From Glaciimonas sp. (lineage in GTDB: Bacteria > Pseudomonadota > Gammaproteobacteria > Burkholderiales > Burkholderiaceae_D), in the NCBI GenBank assembly GCA_012927585.1, contig JABBOY010000028.1, positions 1 through 43,896 on the forward strand: 43,896 nucleotides of DNA. Reading direction: 5' to 3'. Position 1 is the stretch's first letter. The number at the start of each line of letters is the position of its first letter. The position numbers and the translations under genes were made by a program. The notes under the pieces are model-generated. The model was not told the origin of the DNA, did no database searches, and was given only the letters and a program-made list of their open reading frames with translations. Below are positions 8,508 to 15,699 of the stretch, piece by piece.

Positions 8508-9662
8508 TTATTTTATCCACAGCCGCAGCGAATCCCAGGCGCGTCCGAAAATGCTGGCTTGATTGACTTGTTCTAGCGCCAGCACCGGTAATTGCGTCAC
8601 TACTTTGCCGTCGACCATCATCTTCAGCGTGCCGATTTTGGCGTTTTGATTGATCGGCGCCACCAGCGGGTCGTTGCGCTCCAGCACTGGCTTCACCTTG
8701 TCTGCCATGCCCTTGGGCAGCGTCACAAACACGTCGCGGTCAAAGCCGACCTTGAGCTGACTTTGCGCGCCTTTCCAGACTTCCAGCGTGGCGAGCGGCT
8801 GGCCCTTGGCGTATAGCTTGACCGCGTCGAAATTCTGGAAACCCCAGTTCAGCAGTTTCTGGCTTTCCTGCGAGCGCAACTGGTCGGAAGTCGCGCCTGA
8901 CAGCACACTAAGCAGGCGGCGCTGGCCGGAGCCGTTGGGCCGCTTGGCCGAGGCGATCATGCTGTAGCCGGACGCATTGGTATGGCCGGTTTTCATGCCG
9001 TCCACCGATGGGTCGGACCATAACAGGCGATTCCGGTTCGGCTGTTTGATGCTGTTGTAGGTGAAGTATTTGGTCGAATCGATCTTATAAAACTCCGGGT
9101 AATCGGCGATGATGTGCGCGGCCAGCAGCGACAGGTCATGTGCGGTCGAGAAATTCTCGGCATCGGGCAAGCCGTGCGGATTACCGAAACGGGTGTTCTT
9201 CATGCCCATGCGCTGCGCTTCCCGATTCATCAGAACCACGAATGCACTTTCAGTGCCAGCCACCGCTTCGGCCAATGCTACAGCCGCGTCGTTGCCCGAT
9301 TGCACCATCAACCCGTACAGCAAGTCATTTACACTCACCGGCACGCGCGGCTCGATGAACATCTTCGAACTTTCAGAATCGACTTTCCAGGCATGCTCCG
9401 ATACCGTGACCATTTGGGCAAGTGCCAGCTTCTTGTCTTTGATTGCAGCAAAGGTCAGATAAGCGGTCATGATTTTGGTCAGAGAGGCCGGTTCGATGCG
9501 CATGTCTGGATCTTGCGAGGCGATTACCTGGTTGCTGTTCATGTCCAGCAACAGCCAGGAGCGTGCGGCAATCGTCGGCGACGGCAAGGTTTGGGCCACT
9601 GCGGTGGTAAGAACGGAAAGGGATAGGATACCGGCGGCAAATACCGCGCATAATTTTTTCAT
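8508..9662 (-). CDS. dacC: D-alanyl-D-alanine carboxypeptidase (PBP5/6 type)
   Basis: 384 aa, the normal length for the PBP5/6 family. The signal peptide MKKLCAVFAAGILSLSVLTTAVAQ is followed by the three penicillin-binding motifs: S60-LTK, S122-GN and K224-TG. A beta-rich C-terminal domain ends in an amphipathic membrane-association helix (IFGRAWDSLRLWIK). It removes the terminal D-Ala of peptidoglycan pentapeptides in the periplasm. The neighbouring D-amino acid aminotransferase fits D-alanine recycling. Confidence 0.93.
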   Translation of the reverse strand: MKKLCAVFAAGILSLSVLTTAVAQTLPSPTIAARSWLLLDMNSNQVIASQDPDMRIEPASLTKIMTAYLTFAAIKDKKLALAQMVTVSEHAWKVDSESSKMFIEPRVPVSVNDLLYGLMVQSGNDAAVALAEAVAGTESAFVVLMNREAQRMGMKNTRFGNPHGLPDAENFSTAHDLSLLAAHIIADYPEFYKIDSTKYFTYNSIKQPNRNRLLWSDPSVDGMKTGHTNASGYSMIASAKRPNGSGQRRLLSVLSGATSDQLRSQESQKLLNWGFQNFDAVKLYAKGQPLATLEVWKGAQSQLKVGFDRDVFVTLPKGMADKVKPVLERNDPLVAPINQNAKIGTLKMMVDGKVVTQLPVLALEQVNQASIFGRAWDSLRLWIK

Positions 9663-9700
9663 GGGATGGGGAAAGTGTGATTTGTGAATGGAAAACTCGC

Positions 9701-9735
9701 GTAGGTCGGGTTAGCGGCTTCATCGCGTAACCCGA
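9701..9735. repeat. Intergenic hairpin repeat (GTAGGTCGGGTTA type)
   Basis: TCGGGTTA (9706-9713) and TAACCCGA (9728-9735) form an 8-bp stem in the dacC upstream region. The GTAGGTCGGGTTAGCG ... CGTAACCCGA pattern is a common dispersed repeat in proteobacteria. A second, less perfect motif of similar style (GTAGGGTAGG ... CAACCTGC) follows at ~9768-9795. Confidence 0.5.
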
Positions 9736-9797
9736 TATGTGCAGCTGGGAAAGTCTTAATAATTTTCGTAGGGTAGGTGAAACCCAACCTGCCGTAC

Positions 9798-10433
9798 TTA
9801 ACAACGCCACATTTCGACCGTCAAATTCTTGATATGTTGCAATTTTCGGTGAAAAAAATGATCGGCGCCTGGAATCACCATCACCGGCAAATCTTGCGGC
9901 CGAGCCCAGTCGAACACGTCGGCTAACGGAATCGTCTCGTCCTGTTCGCCATGGATCAGGATGGTATTGGCCGGCACGTCAGGCATCGCCCATTTGCCGG
10001 CGGCCGTGCCGACCAGCACCAGTCGTTCGGCCGGCTGGCCTTGCGTAATCAAGCGCTGCTGCAATTGCGCCTGGACGAAAGTGCCGAAAGAAAACCCAGC
10101 CAGCGCCACCGGCAGACCAGGATATTGCTGCTGCATGTGCGCCAGCAGAACCGCCATGTCGTCAGTTTCGCCGACACCGACATCATGCACACCTTCAGAC
10201 GCGCCGACGCCGCGGAAATTCATCCGAACTGCTACATAACCCAGTTTGGTAAAGGTGCGCGCCAATGTGTGCACCACCTTGTTGTCCATGGTGCCGCTGT
10301 ACAACGGATGCGGATGCGCTATCAACGCCAACCCGCGCGGGGTAGCGAACTCGGCTGCGTCGGGCAAGTTGAGTGCGCATTCGAGCTGGCCGGCAGCGCC
10401 GCTGATGAAGAATTTTTTAATATGGAGATTCAT
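9798..10433 (-). CDS. Alpha/beta hydrolase (CocE/S33-like)
   Basis: 211 aa. Alpha/beta-hydrolase layout: HPHPLYSGTMDNKVV oxyanion region, nucleophile elbow GFSFG (S115), acid in GEQDET (about D165) and catalytic His in GADHFFH (about H192). The substrate is unknown. The start codon is 2 nt from the end of the ferredoxin gene (10436), so the two are probably one transcript. Family members of this type commonly sit upstream of dacC in Burkholderiales. Confidence 0.85.
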   Translation of the reverse strand: MNLHIKKFFISGAAGQLECALNLPDAAEFATPRGLALIAHPHPLYSGTMDNKVVHTLARTFTKLGYVAVRMNFRGVGASEGVHDVGVGETDDMAVLLAHMQQQYPGLPVALAGFSFGTFVQAQLQQRLITQGQPAERLVLVGTAAGKWAMPDVPANTILIHGEQDETIPLADVFDWARPQDLPVMVIPGADHFFHRKLQHIKNLTVEMWRC

Positions 10434-10435
10434 GG

Positions 10436-10762
10436 TCAGATTTTCAGACGATCGACGATCTTGCCGTTGATTAAATGGCTGTCGATGATTTCATCGATAT
10501 CTTCGTTGTCGACATAGGTGTACCAAGTGCCTTCCGGGTACACCACCATGACCGGGCCTTCTTCGCAGCGGTCGAGGCAGCCGGATTGGTTGATGCGAAT
10601 CTTGCCCGCGCCGGAAAGATCGAGTAGCTTGATACGTTTCTTGGCATGTTGCTGGGCCGCTTGCGCGCCGCGATCGGCGCAGCAGGGACGGCCGTCATCG
10701 CGCTGGTTGAGGCAAAAGAAAACGTGATGTCGATAATAAGAAGTTTCGGGGGTATCGCTCAT
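10436..10762 (-). CDS. Thioredoxin-like [2Fe-2S] ferredoxin
   Basis: 108 aa from ATG 10762-10760; the frame extends to 10804 but the shorter start matches the family (MSDTPETSYYRHHVFFC). Cysteines C17, C27 or C28, C62 and C66 (NQSGCLDRCEEGP) fit the thioredoxin-like 2Fe-2S ferredoxin fold. It is first in the minus-strand block with the hydrolase and dacC. Its physiological partner is not evident, and it is unlikely to belong to the phenol regulon because a hairpin separates it from the GntR gene. Confidence 0.85.
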   Translation of the reverse strand: MSDTPETSYYRHHVFFCLNQRDDGRPCCADRGAQAAQQHAKKRIKLLDLSGAGKIRINQSGCLDRCEEGPVMVVYPEGTWYTYVDNEDIDEIIDSHLINGKIVDRLKI

Positions 10763-10801
10763 GTCGGCCTTTCCAAAGCGGGTGCCAAAGGCGTCATGAT
10801 A

Positions 10802-10836
10802 CACCGCAGCCGGATTGCTTGATGCCGGTTGCGGTG
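10802..10836 (-). terminator. Terminator-like hairpin downstream of the regulator pair
   Basis: A 12-bp stem CACCGCAGCCGG / CCGGTTGCGGTG (one G-T pair) with an 11-nt loop lies between the GntR gene stop (10854) and the ferredoxin start (10762). There is no long U-run. It probably insulates the dmpR-gntR transcript from the housekeeping block. Confidence 0.55.
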
Positions 10837-10853
10837 GAGTTACCAGCTCTGTA

Positions 10854-11588
10854 TCAGGCTGATTTCTTTGGCGCGGCCAGGGTTGGCGTCAGCAGAAGAA
10901 TTGAATCAAAGGTCAGCCGGATATGCTGCTCCAGGGCGCGGCTGGCGCGTTCGGCATCCCGTTTTAGCGCCGCGTCGATGATCGACGCATGCTCGGCATG
11001 GACGTCGCGCGGCATTGCATTGCCGGTAATTGCCAGATGCCGGTAGCGTTCCGACTGCCGATACAGCAGGCCGATCAGATAGCGCTGCCAGGGTGAATCG
11101 CAGGCCGCGATCAGCGCTTCGTGAAAGCTGCGGTTGCGCTGTTCCCATTCGCGCACGTTGCTGTTCTTGTCCGGTTTTTCCTCAAGTCTTTCCTCGCTGT
11201 TGCTTAATTTATGGAAAGCTGCCACCAGCGCCGCTTCCCATTCAACGTCGCCGTTTCGGATCGACTGGCGCAACGCATTGGTTTCCAGCAACACCCGGGT
11301 ATGCGTGATGTCTTCCAGGTCTTGCAGCGAGATCGGTGCGACATGAAAGCCGCGCTGCCCTTCTGCCACCACCAGCACATCCGACAGCAGCAGCGCCAGC
11401 GCTTCGCGCAAGGTGCCGGCGCCAATCCCGTAACGGTCTTTCAGATGCTCGACACGTAGTTTTTCGCCCGGCGCCAGACGGCCTTCGATAATGTCGCGCC
11501 GCACCTGTAGGTAGGTGCCTTCGACCAGCGTGCGCGGCGTCGCGTCGGGGGTGGTGAAGGCGGTTCTGAATTTCGCACTGTACATCAT
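10854..11588 (-). CDS. aphS: GntR/FCD-family repressor of phenol genes (AphS-like)
   Basis: 244 aa. The N-terminal winged helix-turn-helix (residues ~20-90, [24 protein letters not shown]) and C-terminal FCD ligand domain ([15 protein letters not shown] ... [12 protein letters not shown] ... [13 protein letters not shown]) place it in the FadR/FCD subfamily. In Comamonas testosteroni a GntR-type protein of this kind (AphS) sits with the DmpR homologue and represses phenol genes; the same pairing here suggests the same job. Its ATG overlaps the dmpR stop by 4 nt (ATGA), with GGAGAAAG just upstream, so translation is probably coupled. Its operator may be the palindrome at 13337-13348. The function is inferred from family and context. 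Confidence 0.8.
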   Translation of the reverse strand: MMYSAKFRTAFTTPDATPRTLVEGTYLQVRRDIIEGRLAPGEKLRVEHLKDRYGIGAGTLREALALLLSDVLVVAEGQRGFHVAPISLQDLEDITHTRVLLETNALRQSIRNGDVEWEAALVAAFHKLSNSEERLEEKPDKNSNVREWEQRNRSFHEALIAACDSPWQRYLIGLLYRQSERYRHLAITGNAMPRDVHAEHASIIDAALKRDAERASRALEQHIRLTFDSILLLTPTLAAPKKSA

Positions 11589-13279
11589 GATTCTTTCTCC
11601 AGACTGGCTTCCTGATTGCGCTTCAGGCGGTATGTCAATTGCGGCCGGGTCAGCCCCAGCAAACGGGCGGCACCGGCCAGATTGCCGGCGCTGCGTTCGA
11701 CTGCTTCGTGGAGTAGCATGGTTTCAGCCTCGTTGATTGACAGGCCGGTGGCCAGGAAGGCGTCACACAGACGGGCCTGCTCAGCGGGACGTTTTTCTTC
11801 CAGCGTGCCGTTATCGGTCAAGCCGATATCCAATTCACCGCTGCGGCCGCTGCCATCGAGGCAGAGCGAAAACTGCTCGAGTTCGATCCAGTCGTCTTGC
11901 GGCGTCAGGATGATGCCGCGTTCGATCAGGTTTTCCAGTTCGCGCACGTTGCCCGGCCACGCATATTGTTTGAGCGCTTGCATCGCCTTGTCGGTAATGC
12001 CGGCGATCCGCTTATTGTGCAGCGTGCTGAATTTCTTGATCATCGCCTCCACCATCAGCGGGATGTCCGGGATACGCTCGCGCAGCGGCGGGATCTCGAT
12101 CGGATATACGTTCAGGCGGTAATACAGGTCGGCGCGAAACTTCCCCTCTTTCACCGCCGTTTGCAGGTCGACATTGGTGGCTGTGACGATGCGCACGTTG
12201 ACCTTGCGGGTCTGATCGTCGCCGAGCCGCTCGATTTCGCTCTCCTGCAGCACGCGCAGAATTTTCGACTGGGCGATCAATGGCAGTTCGCCGATTTCGT
12301 CCAGAAACAGCGTGCCGCCCTCGGCCCGCTCGAACTTGCCAATGCGGGTTGTGTGGGCGCCGGTGAACGCGCCCTTTTCGGCGCCGAACAGTTCGGATTC
12401 AATCAGGTCGTGCGGCAATGCCGCGCAATTGACCGCGATGAACGGCCCGCTGGCGCGGCTGCTGGTCTGGTGCAGCGCGCGCGCAAAGCGTTCCTTGCCG
12501 ACCCCGGTTTCGCCGGTCAGCAATACGGTGACGTTGGTTTCGGCAGCCTTCTTGACCAGTTGGTAGGCGCGCAGGAATGCCGGCGAGTCACCGATCATGT
12601 TTTCGGTCCGGCGCGGTTCCTCGATGGATGAGCGCAGCACATCGACCTGAGTGGCGAGTTCCAGCAGGCGCGATACGATGGCATCGGCTTCATAATAAAC
12701 AGTGTGCTCGGCGCCATCCGGCCATTCTTCCAGCGGTTTGCCGACGATCCGGCAATGATCCGGCCCGCAAGCCGAACATTCGACTTCCTTGAACAGTACG
12801 AAGCGCTCCATGAACGCCGAGGTATAGCCGGACGCGTAGCCGAGCAGCATCCAGCAGACCGGATCGTGCTGCGGGCCGAACTCTTCCAGATGGGCTTGCG
12901 CTTCCCACGAATTGTTCCAGATGAATTCGCCATGGAACGTGCCGGCGGCAATATCCATCTCGATCTTGACCGGCGTCACTTTCACGCTGCCTTCCAGCAT
13001 GTGCAACTGCGGGCCCATGAAGAAAGCATCAATCGGATTCTGACCGGCGCGGATTTTGCGCGCCAGTTCAGCGTCGCGGGTGCCGCAGACGTAACCCATG
13101 CGGGTCAGGATGCGGCGCGCCTGCTTAGGCCCGGCTAGATTGAACAATTCCTTGCGCAGCGCCGCGAGCGCGGCCACATGCAGCAGCACCATGCGGTGCT
13201 CACCCAGCCAGATGGTGCCATCCTCGGTAGAGAAGTGCACTAAGCGTCGCAAATCGAGGTTCTTTGGATATTTGATCAT
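11585..13279 (-). CDS. dmpR: Sigma-54-dependent phenol-responsive activator (DmpR/MopR/XylR class)
   Basis: 564 aa, the class-typical length. An N-terminal XylR_N/V4R sensor domain is followed by an AAA+ domain with Walker A GETGVGKE (~256-263), GAFTGAH (~303-309, sigma-54 contact) and Walker [12 protein letters not shown], then a Fis-type helix-turn-helix ([21 protein letters not shown]). Relative to MopR all sensor residues shift by 13: zinc ligands C142, E165, C168, C176 and the phenol hydroxyl contacts H93 and W121 are all present. This supports phenol rather than toluene as effector. It is divergent from dmpK and has its own sigma-70-like promoter. An AGGAGACCC ribosome site precedes the ATG. 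Confidence 0.95.
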   Translation of the reverse strand: MIKYPKNLDLRRLVHFSTEDGTIWLGEHRMVLLHVAALAALRKELFNLAGPKQARRILTRMGYVCGTRDAELARKIRAGQNPIDAFFMGPQLHMLEGSVKVTPVKIEMDIAAGTFHGEFIWNNSWEAQAHLEEFGPQHDPVCWMLLGYASGYTSAFMERFVLFKEVECSACGPDHCRIVGKPLEEWPDGAEHTVYYEADAIVSRLLELATQVDVLRSSIEEPRRTENMIGDSPAFLRAYQLVKKAAETNVTVLLTGETGVGKERFARALHQTSSRASGPFIAVNCAALPHDLIESELFGAEKGAFTGAHTTRIGKFERAEGGTLFLDEIGELPLIAQSKILRVLQESEIERLGDDQTRKVNVRIVTATNVDLQTAVKEGKFRADLYYRLNVYPIEIPPLRERIPDIPLMVEAMIKKFSTLHNKRIAGITDKAMQALKQYAWPGNVRELENLIERGIILTPQDDWIELEQFSLCLDGSGRSGELDIGLTDNGTLEEKRPAEQARLCDAFLATGLSINEAETMLLHEAVERSAGNLAGAARLLGLTRPQLTYRLKRNQEASLEKES

Positions 13280-13328
13280 TGGGTCTCCTGCTGGCCTTGA
13301 TGGCTCATAGTTTTAATTGACTGCTCCC

Positions 13329-13357
13329 ATCATACGAATCTCGAGATTTCATAGCAA
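13329..13357 (-). promoter_or_regulatory. Sigma-70-type promoter of dmpR-aphS
   Basis: On the minus strand TTGCTA (-35, 13357-13352) and TATGAT (-10, 13334-13329) are separated by exactly 17 bp. The start site would be near 13322, giving a ~40-nt leader before the dmpR ATG. The spacer contains a perfect 12-bp palindrome. Confidence 0.6.
13337..13348. promoter_or_regulatory. 12-bp palindrome in the dmpR promoter spacer, operator candidate
   Basis: AATCTCGAGATT is a perfect palindrome lying between the -35 and -10 elements of the dmpR promoter. A repressor bound there would block RNA polymerase. The downstream GntR-type gene product is the obvious candidate for autoregulation; this is inference. 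Confidence 0.45.
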
Positions 13358-13468
13358 GCGCAAATATACGCGGTGCAAGCATGGCGACCCAGGCATGCGT
13401 CGCCATGCGCAACTGGAAAGCAGCGGCCTGCCTGCCGCAGGCTGCGCATCGGAGTGCTGCCTGAATTT

Positions 13469-13487
13469 AATACACTAATAGTGTATT
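13469..13487. promoter_or_regulatory. Perfect 19-bp palindrome in the divergent control region
   Basis: AATACACTAATAGTGTATT has 9-bp arms with one central base. It lies ~120 bp upstream of the dmpR promoter and ~540 bp before the phenol promoter. It could be an operator or, followed by TTTTT, a weak hairpin terminator. Confidence 0.4.
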
Positions 13488-13604
13488 TTTTAAATCGCAA
13501 TATATTCGTGCGTAAAGTACATGTTTTTTACATATACCCCATGTATTTTTGAATAATTGTAACTATTAAGCCCGCTATGAAAGACTTCCAAAACGAAGTG
13601 ATTC

Positions 13605-13679
13605 TTGTAGGAGCGCACCCGGGCGCGACCAACGGCTGCAGTCTTGCGACTGCTTTCGCACCCGGACGCGCTCCTACAA
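13605..13679. repeat. REP/REPIN-like element (TTGTAGGAGCG ends)
   Basis: A 75-bp inverted repeat with 24-bp arms, 21 of 24 paired. Outer arms start TTGTAGGAGCGC and end GCGCTCCTACAA, and a nested perfect hairpin GCAGTC-TTGC-GACTGC sits in the centre. The TGTAGGAGCG core resembles the REP sequences mobilised by RAYT transposases in Pseudomonas and relatives. It lies in the long dmpR-dmpK intergenic region between the regulator promoter and the activator sites. Confidence 0.65.
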
Positions 13680-13790
13680 AATCGCACTATTTTGTTCTTG
13701 ATTGCCATGCCGGCTGAACAGTTACGAAAAATTCTGGGATTGCAGCAGGCTGCAGGTACGCAGTTGTGGTGTTGCTCGCCTGCATGAAAA

Positions 13791-13842
13791 TCGATTATTT
13801 AATCACTCCGAAACTGCCGATTAGATCATTTCAGTAGTTGTT
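13791..13842. promoter_or_regulatory. DmpR upstream activating sites of the phenol operon (UAS block A)
   Basis: Two UAS-like sequences start at 13791 (TCGATTATTTAATCAC) and 13822 (TAGATCATTTCAGTAG), 31 bp or about three helical turns apart. Both resemble the DmpR/MopR palindrome TTGATCAATTGATCAA. Nearly the same 52-bp block recurs at 27074-27125 before tmoA. The distance from the second site to the -24 element is ~192 bp, long for this class but compatible with DNA looping. Confidence 0.7.
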
Positions 13843-14029
13843 TCATACCATGTTTTTTTACTGTGGTGCAGCAAAAAAACACATCCAAAAAATCTTTTCA
13901 CGATTCGCCAGATCAGAAAAATTGCCGCCCGCAGCCGCTATTTACGGTGGCTTTTATGCGTGTCAGAGCCGAATGACGCACTGCAGCAAAAACGCATAAT
14001 ATCGAGATAATTTGATTATGTCGAAATTA

Positions 14030-14045
14030 TGGCACGAGTTTTGCT
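14030..14045 (+). promoter_or_regulatory. Sigma-54 (-24/-12) promoter of the phenol operon
   Basis: TGGCACGAGTTTTGCT matches the consensus TGGCACG-N4-TTGCW fully, with GG at 14031-14032 and GC at 14043-14044. Transcription would start near 14056, only ~15 nt before dmpK. This fits activation by the divergently encoded DmpR. Confidence 0.9.
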
Positions 14046-14071
14046 GATATCAGGTATCACCAGGCAGACCG

Positions 14072-14347
14072 ATGGAGAACAAAATTTTTGATACCACACG
14101 CAAGTTTGTACGGGTCATTGAAGCCCGGCAGGACGGCTTGATTGAGTTCGAGTTTGCCATCGGCGAGCCTGAGTTATTTGTTGAATTGATCATGCCGGCC
14201 AGCGCTTTTGCAGAGTTTTGTGCGGTAAATCAGGTGACAACACTTGATCAGGCGCGATCGTTAAAGAACGCTGGTGCAGATGAGGAAGACGATGCACTGG
14301 CGTGGAGTCTGCATAGCGCACGTAACAAGGTTTCAGGTGACAAATAA
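14072..14347 (+). CDS. dmpK: Phenol hydroxylase assembly component DmpK (P0)
   Basis: 91 aa, the first gene behind the sigma-54 promoter. It resembles DmpK/PhcK small proteins (TTRKFVRVIEARQDGLIEFEFAIGEPELFVELIMP). In the Pseudomonas CF600 system DmpK is not part of catalysis but helps iron loading of the oxygenase. The leader is short; an AGG lies about 8 nt before the ATG. dmpL follows after 48 bp. Confidence 0.9.
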   Translation: MENKIFDTTRKFVRVIEARQDGLIEFEFAIGEPELFVELIMPASAFAEFCAVNQVTTLDQARSLKNAGADEEDDALAWSLHSARNKVSGDK

Positions 14348-14395
14348 TCGATCTGGTCCAGATTTGGCCAGTCATACCAAGGAGGAGTCAACAAA

Positions 14396-15391
14396 ATGCA
14401 TTTAGATCTTCGCACAGTCAGCATCAAACCGCTGCGCCAGACGTTTGACAGAGTCGCGGCCCGCACCGGCAGCGGCAAACCAGCTTCACGTTATCAGGAA
14501 GCGACATTGGACGTGCAGTCCAACGCCAATTTTCACTATCGTCCGCTGTGGGATCAGGAGTATGAGCTTTACGATGCTTCGCGTACCGCAATCAAGATGA
14601 GCGACTGGTACGCGTTCAAGGATCCGCGCCAGTTTTACTACGGCACTTACACACTGGCGCGGGCACGGATGCAGGAAAAGGTCGAAGGCGATTTCGATTT
14701 CGTCGAAGCACGCGGACTGGCCGACAGTTACCCGGCAGCGGCAAGAAAGCTGGCGCTGGAAGTGCTGCTGCCATTGCGCCACGTGGAGTGGGGCGCCAAC
14801 ATGAATAACACGTCGATGTGCGCCTATGGGTATGGAGCGGCAATTACTTCGCCCTGCCTGTTCGATGCGATGGATCACCTGGGCATGGCGCAATACCTGA
14901 CACGCACAGGCTTGTTGCTGGCCGACGACGTGGCGGCGCTCGATACCGCCAAACAGGCTTGGCTGGCCGACGCGAAATGGCAGCAATTGCGCCACTACGT
15001 CGAAGACACTTTCGTGCTGAAGGATTGGTTCGAACTGTTTGTGGCGCAGAACCTGGTGCTGGACGGTTTGCTGTATCCGCTCGTGTATCAGCACTTCGAT
15101 ACTGAACTGTCGGCGCATGCCGGACCGGTGGTGTCGATGCTGACGCGCTTTCAGAGCGAATGGTATGCCGAGACCAGCAAGTGGGTTGATGCCACGCTCA
15201 AGACCGCCGTCGGCGAATCTTCCGAAAACCAGCAATTGATCTCGCTGTGGACCAGTACCTGGCGTGATCGCGCCGTCAAGGCTCTCAAGCCGATTGCAGT
15301 ACTGGCACTGGGTAAAAAAGCCGATGCGGTGATGACTGAACTGGTTGATGAGTTCAATGCCCGCGCCGTCAAGTTTGGCCTAACGCTGTAA
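14396..15391 (+). CDS. dmpL: Phenol hydroxylase beta subunit DmpL (P1)
   Basis: 331 aa, full length for the beta subunit of the (alpha-beta-gamma)2 diiron hydroxylase. It has the ferritin-like helical fold of the family but no complete ExxH iron site, as expected for beta. Characteristic stretches are LWDQEYELYDASRTAIKMSDWYAFKDPRQFYYGTYTLARARMQ and VEWGANMNNTSMCAYGYG. A strong AAGGAGGAG site precedes the ATG. It is paralogous to TmoE at 29839. Confidence 0.94.
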   Translation: MHLDLRTVSIKPLRQTFDRVAARTGSGKPASRYQEATLDVQSNANFHYRPLWDQEYELYDASRTAIKMSDWYAFKDPRQFYYGTYTLARARMQEKVEGDFDFVEARGLADSYPAAARKLALEVLLPLRHVEWGANMNNTSMCAYGYGAAITSPCLFDAMDHLGMAQYLTRTGLLLADDVAALDTAKQAWLADAKWQQLRHYVEDTFVLKDWFELFVAQNLVLDGLLYPLVYQHFDTELSAHAGPVVSMLTRFQSEWYAETSKWVDATLKTAVGESSENQQLISLWTSTWRDRAVKALKPIAVLALGKKADAVMTELVDEFNARAVKFGLTL

Positions 15392-15400
15392 GGAGCTGCA

Positions 15401-15670
15401 ATGGACAACGTATTTATTATTTTTCAGACCAACGAAGACACCCGCAACATCGTCGAAGCGATCTTGCAGGATAACCATGCTGCCATAGTCAATGAACAGC
15501 CTGCCATGGTGCGGGTTGATTCTCCGGGCCGCTTGACGATAAGGCGCGCATCGGTGGAGGAAAAGATGGGGCGAGATTTTGATTTGCAGGAGTTGCACGT
15601 AAATCTGATCTCGCTGGCGGGGAATCTCAATGAAACCGATGATGAATTCAGCCTTAGCTGGAACCATTGA
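15401..15670 (+). CDS. dmpM: Phenol hydroxylase activator/effector DmpM (P2)
   Basis: 89 aa, matching the cofactorless effector family (MmoB/DmpM) that binds the hydroxylase and gates oxygen activation. It starts MDNVFIIFQTNEDTRNIVEAIL, with an AAGGAG site 6 nt before the ATG and only 9 nt after dmpL. TmoD at 29467 is its counterpart in the second oxygenase. Confidence 0.93.
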   Translation: MDNVFIIFQTNEDTRNIVEAILQDNHAAIVNEQPAMVRVDSPGRLTIRRASVEEKMGRDFDLQELHVNLISLAGNLNETDDEFSLSWNH

Positions 15671-15699
15671 AATCAATGTGAAATACAGGAGACGAGCAA

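Noticed and set aside
8261-8566. 101-codon plus-strand frame between aminotransferase and dacC genes
   Set aside because: It overlaps the dacC 3' end antisense, crosses a palindrome, lacks a ribosome site and has no recognisable domain.
13490-13708. 72-codon minus-strand frame in the dmpR-dmpK region
   Set aside because: It runs through the REPIN-like inverted repeat and AT-rich promoter DNA, with no protein-like composition.
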